A DNA stretch of 64,000 nt from Batillaria attramentaria (Eukaryota; Mollusca; Gastropoda; Batillariidae). Under the pieces are notes generated by a model. It had not been told where the DNA came from. It searched no databases and saw nothing but the letters and a program-made list of their open reading frames with translations. The position numbers and the translations under genes were made by a program. This document shows positions 11,623 through 24,045 of the stretch, piece after piece (the stretch's first letter is position 1; every line of letters starts with the position of its first letter). The stretch lies in contig JACVVK020000001.1 of assembly GCA_018292915.2 (NCBI GenBank), positions 3,437,501 to 3,501,500 on the forward strand. Reading direction: 5' to 3'.

Positions 11623-13164
11623 ATTGTTAGTTCAGTCACACATGTGTTTTCTTTCTTCTTCGTTTTTATTAACATAAAAATTATTAATTTTATTCTGTTA
11701 GCTTTCTGAGCCATCTGAAATGGAGACAAATGCAGTGTGACTTCTTTAACCGAAGTATCTGTGTCAGTGAAGTTTTTTTTTTTTTTTTTTTTAACCTAAA
11801 TGATCGGTAACCATATTTGTTTCTACCTTCACCCTTTTCGTTTTTCTTTTACTTAGGTTCGGTTGGAAATATCATGGAAATTACATTAAACCAAGTTGCA
11901 ACCACCTCTGTCAAATCGACAAACTGTTTTTGTATATTAATTTTACCGTTTTAAATGTGCACGCTTAACAGACCATAAAATATTTTCAGTTGAATTGGGT
12001 GGAATTTTAGTTACTTCCAGCATTAACAAGTCAAAGATGCTGCAGTTTGCAGTTTCTCTAAAAGCCTCAAGAATTTCTGACGATAAGAAGTGGTTTATTG
12101 TCATAACGTGTCGGTTTATAAGCAGTTAGTTCTCAACGGGTCCTCAAAGAAGCATTCTTCACCTGAAATTTGATATTTTAATTTCTTTATAATGTGACGT
12201 TAACTTCTTCCTCTTTAACGTTTTTAACACAATACCTGCATGATAATCGAATTTAACAGGCCGTCAATTCCCTTCTCCTTCAGCCTCAGCCAAAAAGCAA
12301 AAGAAAACAAAAAAAGCAAACCTTGAATCGACCATCAACGCAGGTGCTTTAAATTTATGGAAATCAAACGAACAGAAGTCATTAGGACTCGGCCTTTTTT
12401 TAATTTTCAGAAAAGAATGTGCGCCTGGAGACAACAATGCCTGGCTCTTAGCTCGGGGAAAGGGGCTCCACTTGTGGCGAACAATAGCGAGACGAACGTC
12501 GTCTCAAGACGGGCTTTGTTATGTGAAGGATGTCTTGCGACCACCTGATTGAGTGAATTTCAATGAGGTCAGGAGTTGACTGCAGTAAAAACCAGTCGCG
12601 TTGTGACCTGTCGGCTTATGAAGAAAGAATGAAAGAAACGAAGACGACGACGACGAAGAAAAAAAAACACACACAAAACCCAAAAGCGTTAAAGAAACTA
12701 TGAACGCGCTTAATGGAAAGGGTATAATGCCACTTACGAGACCCTAAGGCTGTTTACCGAATGAGTTGATGCGATGAGTTGAGCATTGCGACTGGTTTTT
12801 AAGTTGTTTTTGTTGTTGCTGGATGTGTTGTTGTTCTTATTTCTTTTGTTGTTATTGTTGTTTCTTTTGTTGTTGTTTCTTTTGTTGTTGTTGTTTCTTT
12901 TGTTGTTGTTGTTTATTTCTTTGTTTTTTTTAAAACTGTGTGGTTTCTAATATTATAGAAATATGGTTGTCTTTTAGTCTATGGTACTTTTCCTTAATGG
13001 ACAGTGCCGGATTTTTTGTTGTAATAGAAATACAAAGAGCGCAATCGGGGCTGCCGGATCGCTCCGTCGGTTCAAAAGCAAGCTTCTGGGGCAACAGTAC
13101 GCAGGTCGGAGTCTTCACAATGGTCTGTGCTTTTATATCTTGACGCAAGTGACTGTTTTGTGGG

Positions 13165-13170
<6 letters not shown>
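11623..13170. other. Unassigned AT-rich sequence
   Basis: T-run 11769-11792 and a (GTT)n tract 12808-12915. No gene recognised. Confidence 0.45.
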
Positions 13171-13243
<73 letters not shown>

Positions 13244-13244
13244 C
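13171..13244. repeat. (GT)n microsatellite
   Basis: About 36 units. Confidence 0.97.
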
Positions 13245-13633
13245 TAAACGCATCCGGTGAAATGTTTTTTTCCCCACAGCATTGTTACATGTCAGACACA
13301 TTTTTTAATAGACACTGAATATGGTCACAGTGCGCTGGTCGTGTTAAACTGACGACTTGTATTCACAACCTTTTCATTAACGATTTCACGTACAACGACA
13401 GTCTACACGGTTCAGAAAAGGACAACATTATAAATTCTGCCTCAGGAAAACAACACCAACGTTACTTATCGATTGCTGACGCTGGGGCAGGCAACACGTG
13501 GTTGCACCATTTGCTGTCAGGCTAGCACGAGCGGAGGCCCTGAAAAGGATGTTTTAATGGTCCATTTTTATCGTGTTCCGTTATGGAGAGAGGGTGTCAG
13601 TTTGCCCGCGACGTTCGCACCGTAGGTTTCACT

Positions 13634-13634
<1 letters not shown>

Positions 13635-13704
<70 letters not shown>

Positions 13705-13795
13705 AATTTGTTATTTCGAAGTGCTTTGTCTGATAGTTATTTCGAATTCGTTCGTTTTGTCATTCGTAGACTTGGAAATGTACATGAAAATATAG

Positions 13796-13863
<68 letters not shown>

Positions 13864-13868
13864 AATTG
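13635..13868. repeat. Pair of (GT)n arrays with similar right flanks
   Basis: Arrays at 13635-13702 and 13796-13861, each followed by TTTAATT. This suggests a duplicated segment of about 160 bp. Confidence 0.9.
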
Positions 13869-14587
13869 TCTTTCCCTGTCCTTTGTCTTGTCATTCGCAT
13901 GACTCGGTTTGTGGACCGTAAACATGCAGATGCGGGTGGAGGGCTGAAAAAAAACAACAACAAAAAAAACCAGCACCAATAAACAAAAACTTGAGGTCAC
14001 GATATTTCCCTCGCAACATCAATACAGGGCAGGGAGTTCTAATGTGGACAGTGCATAATTATTCTGATACATTATATCTATATAATTATTTACAATGTAC
14101 CTGTACCTGTGTACTGTGGGCCAAATAAGGTATTAGGGCAGTGCAGCCGGGTCTGCATATCAAGGCTCATCTTTTTAGCAACAGAAAACCACTCGTCTCG
14201 AAACTGGGCCGAAATGGTCTATTTTGTTTAGTTTTAGCGACACCGTACGCAGTGTTCAGTGTCGCCAGCAGCAGTGTATGCGAAGTGTACAAAGTCCCGT
14301 GATGTCGTCTACGAATTCTGGTAAAGATGGTGGCTGCAAAATTGGTTCTTGCACCGGCGGTGTAGGCAGGGCACTCTCTTACCAATTGTCTCTCGCAGCT
14401 ACACTTCAAACTCTTTAATTAAACTTGTCGTGAGGGCACCTCAGAGAGTCAAAGAGAGAAAGAGAAAACAGTCATAAATATTATCCTCAAAAACCTTATG
14501 CCACACAAACGTTTCTTTGAAATCAGTTTCCGTGAAATAAATTAAGAATGAAAGTGTTGTTTATTTTTCTTTTAGGAATTGAGTGGA
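13869..14587. other. Unassigned sequence
   Basis: Nothing recognised beyond A-runs. Confidence 0.4.
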
Positions 14588-14690
<103 letters not shown>

Positions 14691-14825
14691 AGCGTTTCAC
14701 AGTTAGCATGACAAACCCCATTCACATTTTCAAAAGGACAACAACCCACAACCGATGTAATCACGCGTGCTTACTGCTAGTTCCGCTGTTCCATCACATC
14801 GTAGTCACCACAATAAACTTTCTCC

Positions 14826-14866
14826 CCGCCCCCCCCCCCCCTTTTTTTTGAAGGGGGGGGGGGGGC
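14826..14866. repeat. C-run, T-run, G-run inverted block
   Basis: CCCCCCCCCCCC, TTTTTTTT and GGGGGGGGGGGG lie within 40 bases and can pair as a hairpin. Confidence 0.9.
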
Positions 14867-15146
14867 GAGGGAAGACAACTCTCTGTTCCTTCCCCCTTGC
14901 TTATCTCCCCTGCAAGGACCCCGTCGCATGGGTCGCGCTCGGCCCAACGTGCTTCTTCATTATATCCCCGTAATCCCGTGGCGAAGAAGGGAGTAAGTTT
15001 TATGTCAACAGGAACTATAAAAAGTGCATGAAAAGGGCAGCTCCCGGGATCGTATTTCGGCAGACAAAGAGAGCAAGGATCAGCCCTCGACGTCAGTTTT
15101 TTGTAGCTTACCCCAGACTGGGTTACCTGGGCGCTGCACGTGCGTC

Positions 15147-15241
15147 GCGCGGCTCGCACGTGCGTGTTGACAACCTACCCCACTGGGTTACTAACAGGAT
15201 CCTTGTGACGTCACTTGTTCGAGGACATCACCCCTTCAACT
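15147..15241 (+). repeat. 95-bp direct repeat, left copy
   Basis: From GCGCGGCTCGCACGTGCGTG to GAGGACATCACCCCTTCAAC; only about two differences from 16523-16617. Confidence 0.93.
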
Positions 15242-15368
15242 CGTCCCATTCTCCACCCTTCCCCCCCCCCCCCATCCCCCCAGTGTTCCGCCCTTTTTCT
15301 CCCCCTACCACGAGCGCTGTCGGAGGGGAATCAGCCGAAAGTTCTCCCGAGAGGGTGTAGACAAAATT

Positions 15369-15630
15369 AGGGACAGGGGATTTGGTCTAGTGGTTAAGGT
15401 ATCCGATTTCGTATCCGAAGCTTCCTGGTTCGGAACCCGGTCTGGTGGGCAGCAATTTGGTTGTATTTTTGTTCTTTTCCAAAACGAGTCAAAATCACGT
15501 GCAGACTCGTTTACGGTGCCTGTTTCGCCTTCGTGCTCGTCAAAGATGCAAGGTTTGCCTTAATCGGCTCAATTTCTTCATCTGGCTTGCGCGGCTTTAA
15601 GCCCTAAAAACTCACTCACTCACTCCGTTT
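15369..15630 (+). mobile_element. tRNA-derived SINE-E
   Basis: Head GGGGATTTGGTCTAGTGGTT and B box GGTTCGGAACCCG; the tail is GCGCGGCTTTAAGCCCTAAA then (ACTC)n. A tail fragment recurs at 31338. Confidence 0.72.
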
Positions 15631-15820
15631 CTTCATCGCGTACTGCTCATTCAGTCTTAGATTAGTCACGCTAGTCTCGGGCTTAGTCCAAGTCTCTCTC
15701 CATGCACCAAGCCCCTGGTTTCTGAAAATTAGTTTTCTGAACCGTTTTCCGTTTGCGGACACTTAGTGGTGCAGTTGCCTAAAGTGCCCGATCTGAAATT
15801 CACGTTGTGAAAGGGGGAGA

Positions 15821-15984
15821 CTATTATGGAGGGAACTCGTACAGGTCTATTTTAGACGGTTAGGGTTAGGGTTTGGCTTAGGGTTTGGTTAAGGTTTGAA
15901 CGCGCTATCGGGCGTTTCCGGAATCCCGTGACCTCAGGTGACGTTCGTCTAAAAATAGACCTGTACGAGTTCCCTCCATAATAG
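15821..15984. mobile_element. 164-bp MITE-like inverted-repeat element
   Basis: Arms of 38-39 bases (15821-15858 and 15946-15984), identical except for one extra A; they start CTATTATGGAGGGAACTCGT. The centre holds TTAGGGTTAGGGTTT. Confidence 0.88.
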
Positions 15985-16522
15985 CCACCACCGTTGTGAA
16001 ACTGAGTACTGTGCCGCCCGCCTAAACCATATTTTCCGTAAAGCCGGCTCTTAACTTGGCACTGCCCAGTGCCACAGTCAGTGCTGTCCACAGTTGTGAC
16101 ACAGTTGTGATTTTGGGGGTTTCCGCCGCTGTGGCTTCATCACAGCAACCTGGATTTCAAATAGCCACAACTGTGACTGTGGTTTCCACAACAGATTCTG
16201 ATTGGCTGTACTACGTCACTTGGCGCGCAAACATGGCGGACAGTGCATCTTCAATCAGTTTGTCACCGAGCACAGCTGTGTTCAGTTTTGTAGTTAGCAG
16301 ACACACCGAGCGCAACGACTGTGATGTGCACTTGTGTGTTTCGCGCGCTGCGCCCAGTTAAGAGCAGGCGTAAGAAAGCATGTTACTGCACTCCCGCCCT
16401 GTAAAATTTGTTGTTTCTGGGCGGTAGTGTCGTCAAGGAAACTGGTCTGAGGTCTCCGCACAGCCTGACGGGTGCAGGTTTTTTGGGTTTTTTTTTTCTA
16501 TGCGCGATTCTTTCATCTGAAT

Positions 16523-16617
16523 GCGCGGCTCGCACGTGCGTGTTGACAACCTACCCCACTGGGTTACTAATAGGATCCTGGTGACGTCACTTGTTCGAGG
16601 ACATCACCCCTTCAACC
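16523..16617 (+). repeat. 95-bp direct repeat, right copy
   Basis: Repeats 15147-15241 and runs straight into the truncated SINE-C copy. Confidence 0.93.
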
Positions 16618-16935
16618 CGGGTTCGAGTCGAGTCCCAGCCGAGGCAAGCGGGATTTTTCCTACCTAGGTCGGCTCCTACCCAGAGCGGGTGTGCTATGGG
16701 CCCAATTGGGGAGGCTGTTGCCACACAGCCGAGCTTCACCCACTTCACGGGTGCGACTTTGGGGGTGCTTCCTTTGTATGACACGTCTTCTGATGTGGAT
16801 GATTACACGGCCGGCACCGCAGGTTAATGCCGGGATATTTATGACAGGAAGCGTGGAATGCGGCCCTGTCCCGCAGTCCCAAACCACACGGACCTCCATA
16901 GCATCATCTTACCATCATCCTCATCTCCATCATCA
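16610..16935 (+). mobile_element. tRNA-derived SINE-C copy, head truncated
   Basis: Starts in the B-box region (GTTCGAGTC), then CCCAGCCGAGGC, GGGCCCAAT, CTGTTGCCACACAGCCGAG, GATGATTACACGGCCGGC and a (CAT)-rich tail. Pairs with 27520-27836. Confidence 0.78.
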
Positions 16936-17034
16936 TGTTAAAAAAAAAAAACCCAGCTTCAGAGCCCTCCGTGGATTCCACCCATTACCAGGGAGGAACA
17001 CCACTGGAACTGGCAAAGAGTTGGGGCAGCAATT

Positions 17035-17035
<1 letters not shown>

Positions 17036-17101
<66 letters not shown>
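17036..17101. repeat. (AC)n microsatellite
   Basis: About 32 units, following the SINE-C copy by about 100 bases. Confidence 0.97.
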
Positions 17102-17103
<2 letters not shown>

Positions 17104-17391
17104 TGTCTGGTTTATTTTGCATGAGACTGTATAATCTCGGATCGGTACCCCCCCCCCCTCCCATCGCCCCTCCCACCCGTTCCCCGCACACACCCAAACA
17201 CCAGTCCCCCGCCTCCCCCGCTGTCTGTTCATTCAGATTCTTTGTTGTTTTCCTGTTATGGAATTATTAATACACACTTGCAAGCAACCCGGATATTCTA
17301 TTGTGTCATGCTCATGTATTCAAATTTTTGTTTCTGCTACCTTCACGAACTGTCAACACATCGCGGTCCTACCTGGATGTAGCTTACGGTT

Positions 17392-17528
17392 GTTTCAGGG
17401 TTTAACGTCTGTTTCCATCACCTACGGCTGATATCAAAGACGATCCAACGAGGAAAAAGCCATCACAAATGTTTGGCCTCGGTCGTGATTCGAACTCACG
17501 ACCCGTGTATTAACAGTCTAACGCTCTA
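17392..17528 (-). mobile_element. SINE-A copy, diverged, head truncated
   Basis: Directly abuts the next SINE-A copy in the same orientation and is clearly the older of the two. Confidence 0.8.
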
Positions 17529-17697
17529 GGGTGGGCGTTTTGGAGTCTTACGTCCTTTTCCACCACGTACGGGTGATGTCAAAGACGGGACAACAAGAAA
17601 AAGGCCAGCACAAAATAATGTGGCCGCAGCCGGGATTCGAACTCACGACCCGTGCATTGGGAGTTCAACGCTCTACCGTTCGGCTACCCCGGCTCCC
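17529..17697 (-). mobile_element. SINE-A copy, full length
   Basis: Inserted head-to-tail next to the copy at 17392-17528, at the point where that copy's head ends. Confidence 0.88.
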
Positions 17698-17885
17698 CGC
17701 CCAACGCACTACTAGTTCGGCAATCCATGCAGTGTTGTAGTTAAACTGTGTGACAGTTTGTTCATTTTACTTTCTTCTGTAATGCGATATCATGGTTTAA
17801 CCTTGTTTCCTTTTTCGCAAATCTTGAGTTGAGCGGACGCAAGCTGGTGTTCCACAGATGTTTTCCTTTTAAATGCAAATATGAG

Positions 17886-17965
<80 letters not shown>

Positions 17966-18025
17966 TTTCATAACATCTTCAAGTCAGGCACAGTTTCTGT
18001 CGCATGCCGGCGCCCCCCTCCACCA

Positions 18026-18056
<31 letters not shown>

Positions 18057-18150
18057 GCGCGCGCGCGCGCGCGCACACACACTTGTATTTTTGAATTTTT
18101 CTTTGTACGGATCTGCGTATACCTTTTGGGTTTTGTTTTGTTTTGTTTTG

Positions 18151-18178
<28 letters not shown>
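17886..18178. repeat. (GT)n, C-run, (AC)n(GC)n and (TTTTG)n cluster
   Basis: (GT)n 17886-17964; C-run 18028-18042; AC/GC alternation 18042-18080; (GTTTT)n 18130-18178. The alternating purine-pyrimidine part could adopt Z-DNA. Confidence 0.95.
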
Positions 18179-18181
<3 letters not shown>

Positions 18182-18399
18182 TGAATAATACTGACAATAC
18201 ATACGAGTCATACGGCGCCTATACTTGAATTGATTGTGTTCTATTCGCTCTACGATCAAAGCATGTAGACTTCTGCTACATGACAATATTTACGTACACT
18301 TATTACAAATATTGCGTGTACACATTACACATTATTATACGTCAGTGAAAATAATAACCAGCAGCAGAGTTGACACTGGTGGAAATGGAACATCAGATG

Positions 18400-18610
18400 G
18401 GCAGGCTTGTTCGTTTGTTTGTTTGACTGTCTGTCTGTTTGTCTGTTTGTTTTATACTTTTTGTTTGTTTAGTTGTTGTTGGGTTTTGTTGTTGTTGTTT
18501 TTGTTGTTAGTGTTACTGTTGTTGTTGTGCTTATTGCCTGCTTATTGTTGTTTTGGTTGCTGGTTGTTGTTTGTTTTTTTTTGGGGGGGGGGGGGGCGTA
18601 TCACCGTGTT
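18400..18610. repeat. (GTTT)n, (GTT)n and G-runs
   Basis: Low-complexity T/G strand; G-runs of 12-14 at 18583-18620. Confidence 0.9.
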
Positions 18611-19227
18611 GGGGGGGGGGGGAGGGGTCCTATGTAAATGCTGGCACATCTCATGCACTGTGTGTAATACACCCTACATTGCAACACGACACATAACAGC
18701 GTATATGCACAAACCTAATGAAACCTACAACCAGAAATGTGGCGAATTAAATTTTGAACCTGGCATACAGTCAGCATACATCATATGATCATAACTCCTG
18801 ACGCACAGACCCTATAGTGGTCAGACATCCGAAGAATAGCGCGGAAGCCCGTACTGTCATCTACGAAGACGCGCTAATCTCCAGACTCTTTCGGTAACCC
18901 ACCTGTTGCCCCGTGCCGTGTGATATTCCCGCTGAAAATCGATTAGGAACTGTCAGAAACACTGTGAATAAGCCTGGCCCAGTCACAGCTTGCCCGGCTG
19001 CCGGTTCTTGTTTCCCGCTGTAGATTCTGCCCGAACCCTGGAGTGACGCCACTGCTGACCGCCAGTGAAACCAGTGAATGGTACTGAACTGAAATGACTA
19101 AAATGATAAGATCACCTGACGTTTTACAAGCACAAGGTGATGTCAAAAACACTTTCAACGAGTTAACATACAAACCAAAAATTAAAATTGTGGATTTCAG
19201 TGCCGCACATTAAAACTAAACCTCACT

Positions 19228-19290
<63 letters not shown>

Positions 19291-20099
19291 AAGTCTGACT
19301 TATTTTATCACACTGAAGCAGTGATAGTGTGTAAATAGCATGTTTCGAAGGAAGCTGACCGATTTCTGGCGCCGGGACAGTCGTGGCGTCAAACTGGAGT
19401 TTGACAAAACTTATAGCGGGGTGGAAACTAATTGCTGCCCGCCTGACAAATACTGTACAAGGATCCTTATATTGTATGCTACACCCCGCACCGTTAGCTA
19501 CCTCTCTGATGTATACCCGGACCGTGTTGCCGACTCAAAACAATGGCCTGACTATCCGTGCATAGAATTGAAGATTTGGAAGGATGGACAGTTATATGAA
19601 TAACGGTGGTGTTGTATTCGTCAGGCCGATGGAGGTGGGGTAGCAAGGGGCGGAAGAGGGGGAAGGGGGCGCACGGGTGGGAAAGGGGGGGGGGGGTAAA
19701 TCGGGACGACCCACAGAGTGAGTGAGCATAATTTTTTTTTATAAATTGGAGTCTGATCGTTAAAGTTTCGATTCCAAATAAAACCGAAAGTTGCACAGAC
19801 TCTTTGTTGTTGTTGTTGTTGTTCTTCTTCTTCTTCTTCTTCTTCAGTCTTCTTCTTCTTCTTCTTGGTTTTTTTTTTTTTTTTAAGCCCCGCACAGTTG
19901 ACATAACGTTTTGCCTGATGTCACCCCCTCCTTCAACTCAGGAGGCAGGTGAGAGCAGTGTCCCAAACAAAACAATTCTCGGTATCTGGTTCCAGTGTCG
20001 TTGTCAGTGTTGTCTACGTTGTTGTCGTTGTTTTGGATGTACATACATGTAGGATGTCAGAATTACGAACTGGGCTGTGTGGGGTCTCTGTCAGTCTGT
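18611..20099. other. Unassigned sequence with microsatellites
   Basis: A short plus-strand frame at 19340-19603 has no family I recognise. (GTT)n/(CTT)n at 19804-19866; G-run 19686-19696. Confidence 0.4.
19228..19288. repeat. (AC)n microsatellite
   Basis: About 29 units. Confidence 0.97.
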
Positions 20100-20124
20100 G
20101 AGAGAGAGAGAGAGAGAGAGAGCT

Positions 20125-20401
20125 GGGCCCGTATCTTATAGTCGAGGTTAGGGCTTTTAGCCCCGGGTTAGAGTCTAACCTCGAACTAAACTAGCTCTAG
20201 GGTTAAATTTTCTGTTGGTTTTGGTTTAAATCAGAAAGCGGGCCCATTCCAGGAAGGTGCCTGAGCTGTTATAGAAGGATTTTTTGCTTCCTTTCTTCGC
20301 TTCCTTTTTTAATTTAATTTTGCTTTTGGTTTCTTTTGCCCTAGTCTGGGTTAGGCCCGTGGCCGTGGGTTAAACTAACCTCGACTTTTACATACGGGCC
20401 C
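20125..20401. mobile_element. Inverted-repeat element, GGGCCCGTA family, copy 1
   Basis: Starts GGGCCCGTATCTTATAGTCG and ends CGACTTTTACATACGGGCCC. Terminal arms include GAGGTTAG. The copy at 57815 is the same element in the opposite orientation. Confidence 0.85.
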
Positions 20402-22206
20402 AGGTTCCGATCTCTGCGACTTTCACTTGCCTCCACTGTTGTCGGGGGGAACACAGAAGCTAACTCTCCTGGAAAAACACTGAACAACGGCAACAAAAAA
20501 AAAAAATAATAATAAACTGCATTAAAAAACAAAATCCAATCAGCCTGTTGTCACGCCTTAGCTCACGAACTTCACGGAGACCTGCATCAGATTTATGCAA
20601 CTGGCGCCGGCCGGGTGGCCGGGTGGTCGGGGTGCACGGCCGGGTGGTGGCCGGGGTCATCTTCCAGAAGGTTCCCTGCGTGAAAACCGTAACCAGAGTT
20701 CCGCGTTCACAGCTTCCCCGTGTACCCCCCCCCCCCCTCCTCCCACACACACACTGTCGCTTGCTCTTTCAGAGTCCCGCAGGTGGTATAAGCTCGAATG
20801 GCGCACGGTTGCTCATTAGCCCATTAATTAGGCATTCGCCCGGACCCAGGCTTGATGAGAAGTTTATTGTTCCACAGTGTGAAACATCGACCGGTAACAG
20901 GACACGGCTGCAGCGCCTAAGACCTCTGTTTTCTGGTTTTGTTTTCCGTTTTTATAACCTCCACGGCCCTCTGGCTGTTTTGTTTTGTTTTGTTTTGTTT
21001 TGTTTTGTTTTGTTTTTGTTTGGTTTGTTTTTTGTTTTCCGTTTTTACAACCCTCGGCCCTCTGGGTATTTTTTTTGTTTTGTTTTTTTTTTTGTTTTTT
21101 TTGTTGTTGTTGCTGTTTTGTTTTTTTAGTCGGTGGTGGTGTTTTTTTTTTCTCTCCCCGATTTCATGCCTCCTTGGCTGTCAAATAGCCGTCGTCTACC
21201 GCCGCCCTAAATTAAAATAACAACTTTTTAAAAACCTATTCAGCCGAGGATCTGAAATCCAGTAATGAGTCAAAGTCTGTGTGAAAGATTTGAAATTCGA
21301 CCATCGCCGTGTCAAGAATTTAAAAAAACAGACAAAAAAAAAAAAAAAAAAAAAACGACAGTGTTCAAAGCTCTGTAATGGAAGTTTTAACGCAGCTTTT
21401 GGACAAAATCTAGTGTGAAAAACTGTTAGCCACGCAGCGTAAATGAGATTTGCATTATATCGCCTGCCAATTCAGGGTGCATGTGGAACTTTCTTGATGA
21501 AAAGGGAGCTGAAAGGCGACAAAAAAAAAAGAGAAGAACCTCAGGATCATTTCTAATCCTATCATAAATCATTTTTATAAGTGCCCATTCACCTCACCAA
21601 CCGTCCCCACTGTCATGTTAAGACAGACTCACGCACGTAAACATTGTCAGCGTCACAGCTGATGGTCACACGCCGAAGCCAAGAAAAACAACATTAATCT
21701 GACTCATTTGCATGTGAGCAACTGATTTTTTAAAAAATATTCATACCCTTTAGTATCCCATTGCTGTAAAACTCGGGCTGCCCCCCCCCCCTCTCCCCCC
21801 CCCCACCCCCCACCCCATCTCCGGCGGTTGGGGAAGGGACGCGTCGCCGTAGTATGGCGCAACCCATTTTCCCCCTTTTTTTTCTCCACTCATGGTATGT
21901 TATCTTTTTCCTTTCCACGGCCTCGCCTTTTTGAAATGGGCTCTTTGACGTGCGTACTTGATATTGTGCGTGCGTGTGTACCCGTAGGCGAGACAGGCGA
22001 ATCTGCGCGCGAATTTGACTCGATTTGTTATACGGAGACATCCCACCAAATTCCTGCCCACAGGGCATACGAACCTACGCCCTCAGGATCCGTAGCGGCG
22101 GAATCCGCATCAGATGCTTGAATATGGACCACTACAATACCGGGACGACCCCGAAACAAACAAACAAACAAACGAACAAACAAACAAACAAACAAAAGCC
22201 CGTGCT
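20402..22206. other. Unassigned sequence with T/G tracts
   Basis: (TTTTG)n 20982-21016, A-run 21334-21354, C-runs 21781-21815 and (CAAA)n 22155-22197. No gene recognised. Confidence 0.45.
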
Positions 22207-22837
22207 CACTTATGGTAAAGCACGAGTGGGTGGGTGGGTGTTTTGGGAGTTTAACGTCCTTTTCCACCACTTATGGTAAAGCACGAGTGGGTGGGTGGGT
22301 GTTTTGGGAGTTTAACGTCCTTTTCCACCACTTATGGTAAAGCACGAGTGGGTGGGTGGGTGTTTTGGGAGTTTAACGTCCTTTTCCACCACGTATGGTA
22401 AAGCACGAGTGGGTGGGTGGGTGTTTTGGGAGTTTAACGTCCTTTTCCACCACGTATGGTAAAGCACGAGTGGGTGGGTGGGTGTTTTGGGAGTTTAACG
22501 TCCTTTTCCACCACGTATGGTAAAGCACGAGTGGGTGGGTGGGTGCTTTGGGAGTTTAACGTCCTTTTCCACCACGTATGGTAAAGCACGAGTGGGTGGG
22601 TGCGTGTTTTGGGAGTTTAACGTCCTTTTCCACCACGTATGGTAAAGCACGAGTGGGTGGGTGGGTGTTTTGGGAGTTTAACGTCCTTTTCCACCACGTA
22701 TGGTAAAGCACGAGTGGGTGGGTGGGTGTTTTGGGAGTTTAACGTCCTTTTCCACCACGTATGGTAAAGCACGAGTGGGTGGGTGGGTGTTTTGGGAGTT
22801 TAACGTCCTTTTCCACCACGTATGGTAAAGCACGAGT
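22207..22837. repeat. 61-bp minisatellite, ten units plus a partial, derived from a SINE-A tail
   Basis: Each unit is TATGGTAAAGCACGAG followed by a SINE-A tail fragment (GGGTGGGTGGGTG, TTTTGGGAGTTTAACGTCC, TTTTCCACCAC). Units begin at 22211 and every 61 bases to 22821. The copies are nearly identical; the first two junctions read CACTTATGG and later ones CACGTATGG. Confidence 0.95.
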
Positions 22838-23078
22838 CAGAGACAGCATGCATAATACCTCAGGGCTGAGTTAGAGTTTTCGGGCTCACCCCTGACATGA
22901 CTAGGCCAAGTCCCTTGATCTTACGCATTGCGACCCGAACGTGCATGCAGTTGAAGAAATAAACATAAACATAAGCACCACGTAATTGCCATATGCATAC
23001 AACACGAGGAATTTGTTCTGGTTTAAAAGGAGCTGCTTTGCAATCACACACATACACTTACTCATGCTGCGACTTACT

Positions 23079-23488
23079 ACTACTTGGAGCCCGTGGCTCC
23101 AAGTGGAGCATAGGCCATCGACAACCCTTCGCCATCGCACTCTGTTCTGGGCAACTCTTGCCACTCCAGTCCAGTTGATCCCCTGCTTGCGTAGCTCTGC
23201 CTCAGTGTCCTGCCTCCAGCTATTGCGAGGCCGGCCTCTCTTCCTTTTCCCCTGCGGGTTCCATGTCAGGGCTTGGCGTGTGGTGCTGGATGCTGGCTTC
23301 CTGAGGGTGTGTCCAATCCAGCACCACTTCCTCCGCAGGATCTGCTTGGCCAGTGGTTCCTGTCCCGCTCGCTCCCACAGCTCTTCGTTTCGGATCTTCT
23401 CTGGCCATCGGATGTTGAAGATGCGCCTCAGACAGGTGTTGAAAAATGTCTGGATCTTCTGCTGCATCGTCTTTGTTGTCCTCCATGT
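23079..23488 (-). mobile_element. 5'-truncated copy of the same LINE (last 410 bp)
   Basis: Closely matches the C-terminal end of the full element (minus strand; WIGH and RGRPR regions recognisable). It is flanked by ATGCTGCGACTTACT at 23064-23078 and ATGCTGCGATTTACT at 23489-23503, a 15-bp duplication with one mismatch. The tail is (GTA)n rather than (TAAG)n, and the reading frame therefore does not stop at the same place. Confidence 0.9.
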
Positions 23489-24045
23489 ATGCTGCGATTT
23501 ACTCACCATGAATTACAGCCACTCGCACATACATACTGACAAGCACAGTCACATTAATACCACGGCTATTGACCACTACCAGCTTCCGGGGCGTGTAGTA
23601 AGAACTACGCTAAACATAGTACAACATTTTTGCCCCTTTTTAAGTTAAATTCGTGTGCAGAGTGAAAATGGCAATCTGGGGCTTTTTGTTGGGTTTGTAA
23701 ATAAGTTTCATGCCAGGTAATAGTCAAATAAGGGAAAAAGGAGCCCGGCTTGTGGGCTGTTTGAATTCAATTCATGCGCGGCTGGCACAAGAGCCAACAG
23801 ACGACAGAGGAATGAGGGGGTATCTGGTCGCTGCTGCAAACAAACAAACAAACAAAAATTTGTTGAAATTTACTCTACACATGAGTCTTTGGCTGCTGGA
23901 TTTTTGTGATTTTTTTTTTTTTTGGGGGGGGGGGTGGGGGGGGGGTGAATTTTAAAGCATTTCTAGGGTGTTATACGTCACTTCATGTTAAAAGGCATTT
24001 TCTTGAAATTTGCATCTGTGTCCTATACTGTGACCCTTGTACCAG

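Noticed and set aside
15147..16617. LTR retrotransposon bounded by the 95-bp repeats
   Set aside because: Too short for LTRs, no TG...CA ends, primer site or coding region seen between them.
22207..22837. CRISPR-like array
   Set aside because: Whole units repeat without unique spacers, and the context is animal DNA.
22985..23648. Plus-strand 220-codon frame as a gene
   Set aside because: It is the antisense of the truncated LINE copy at 23079-23488.
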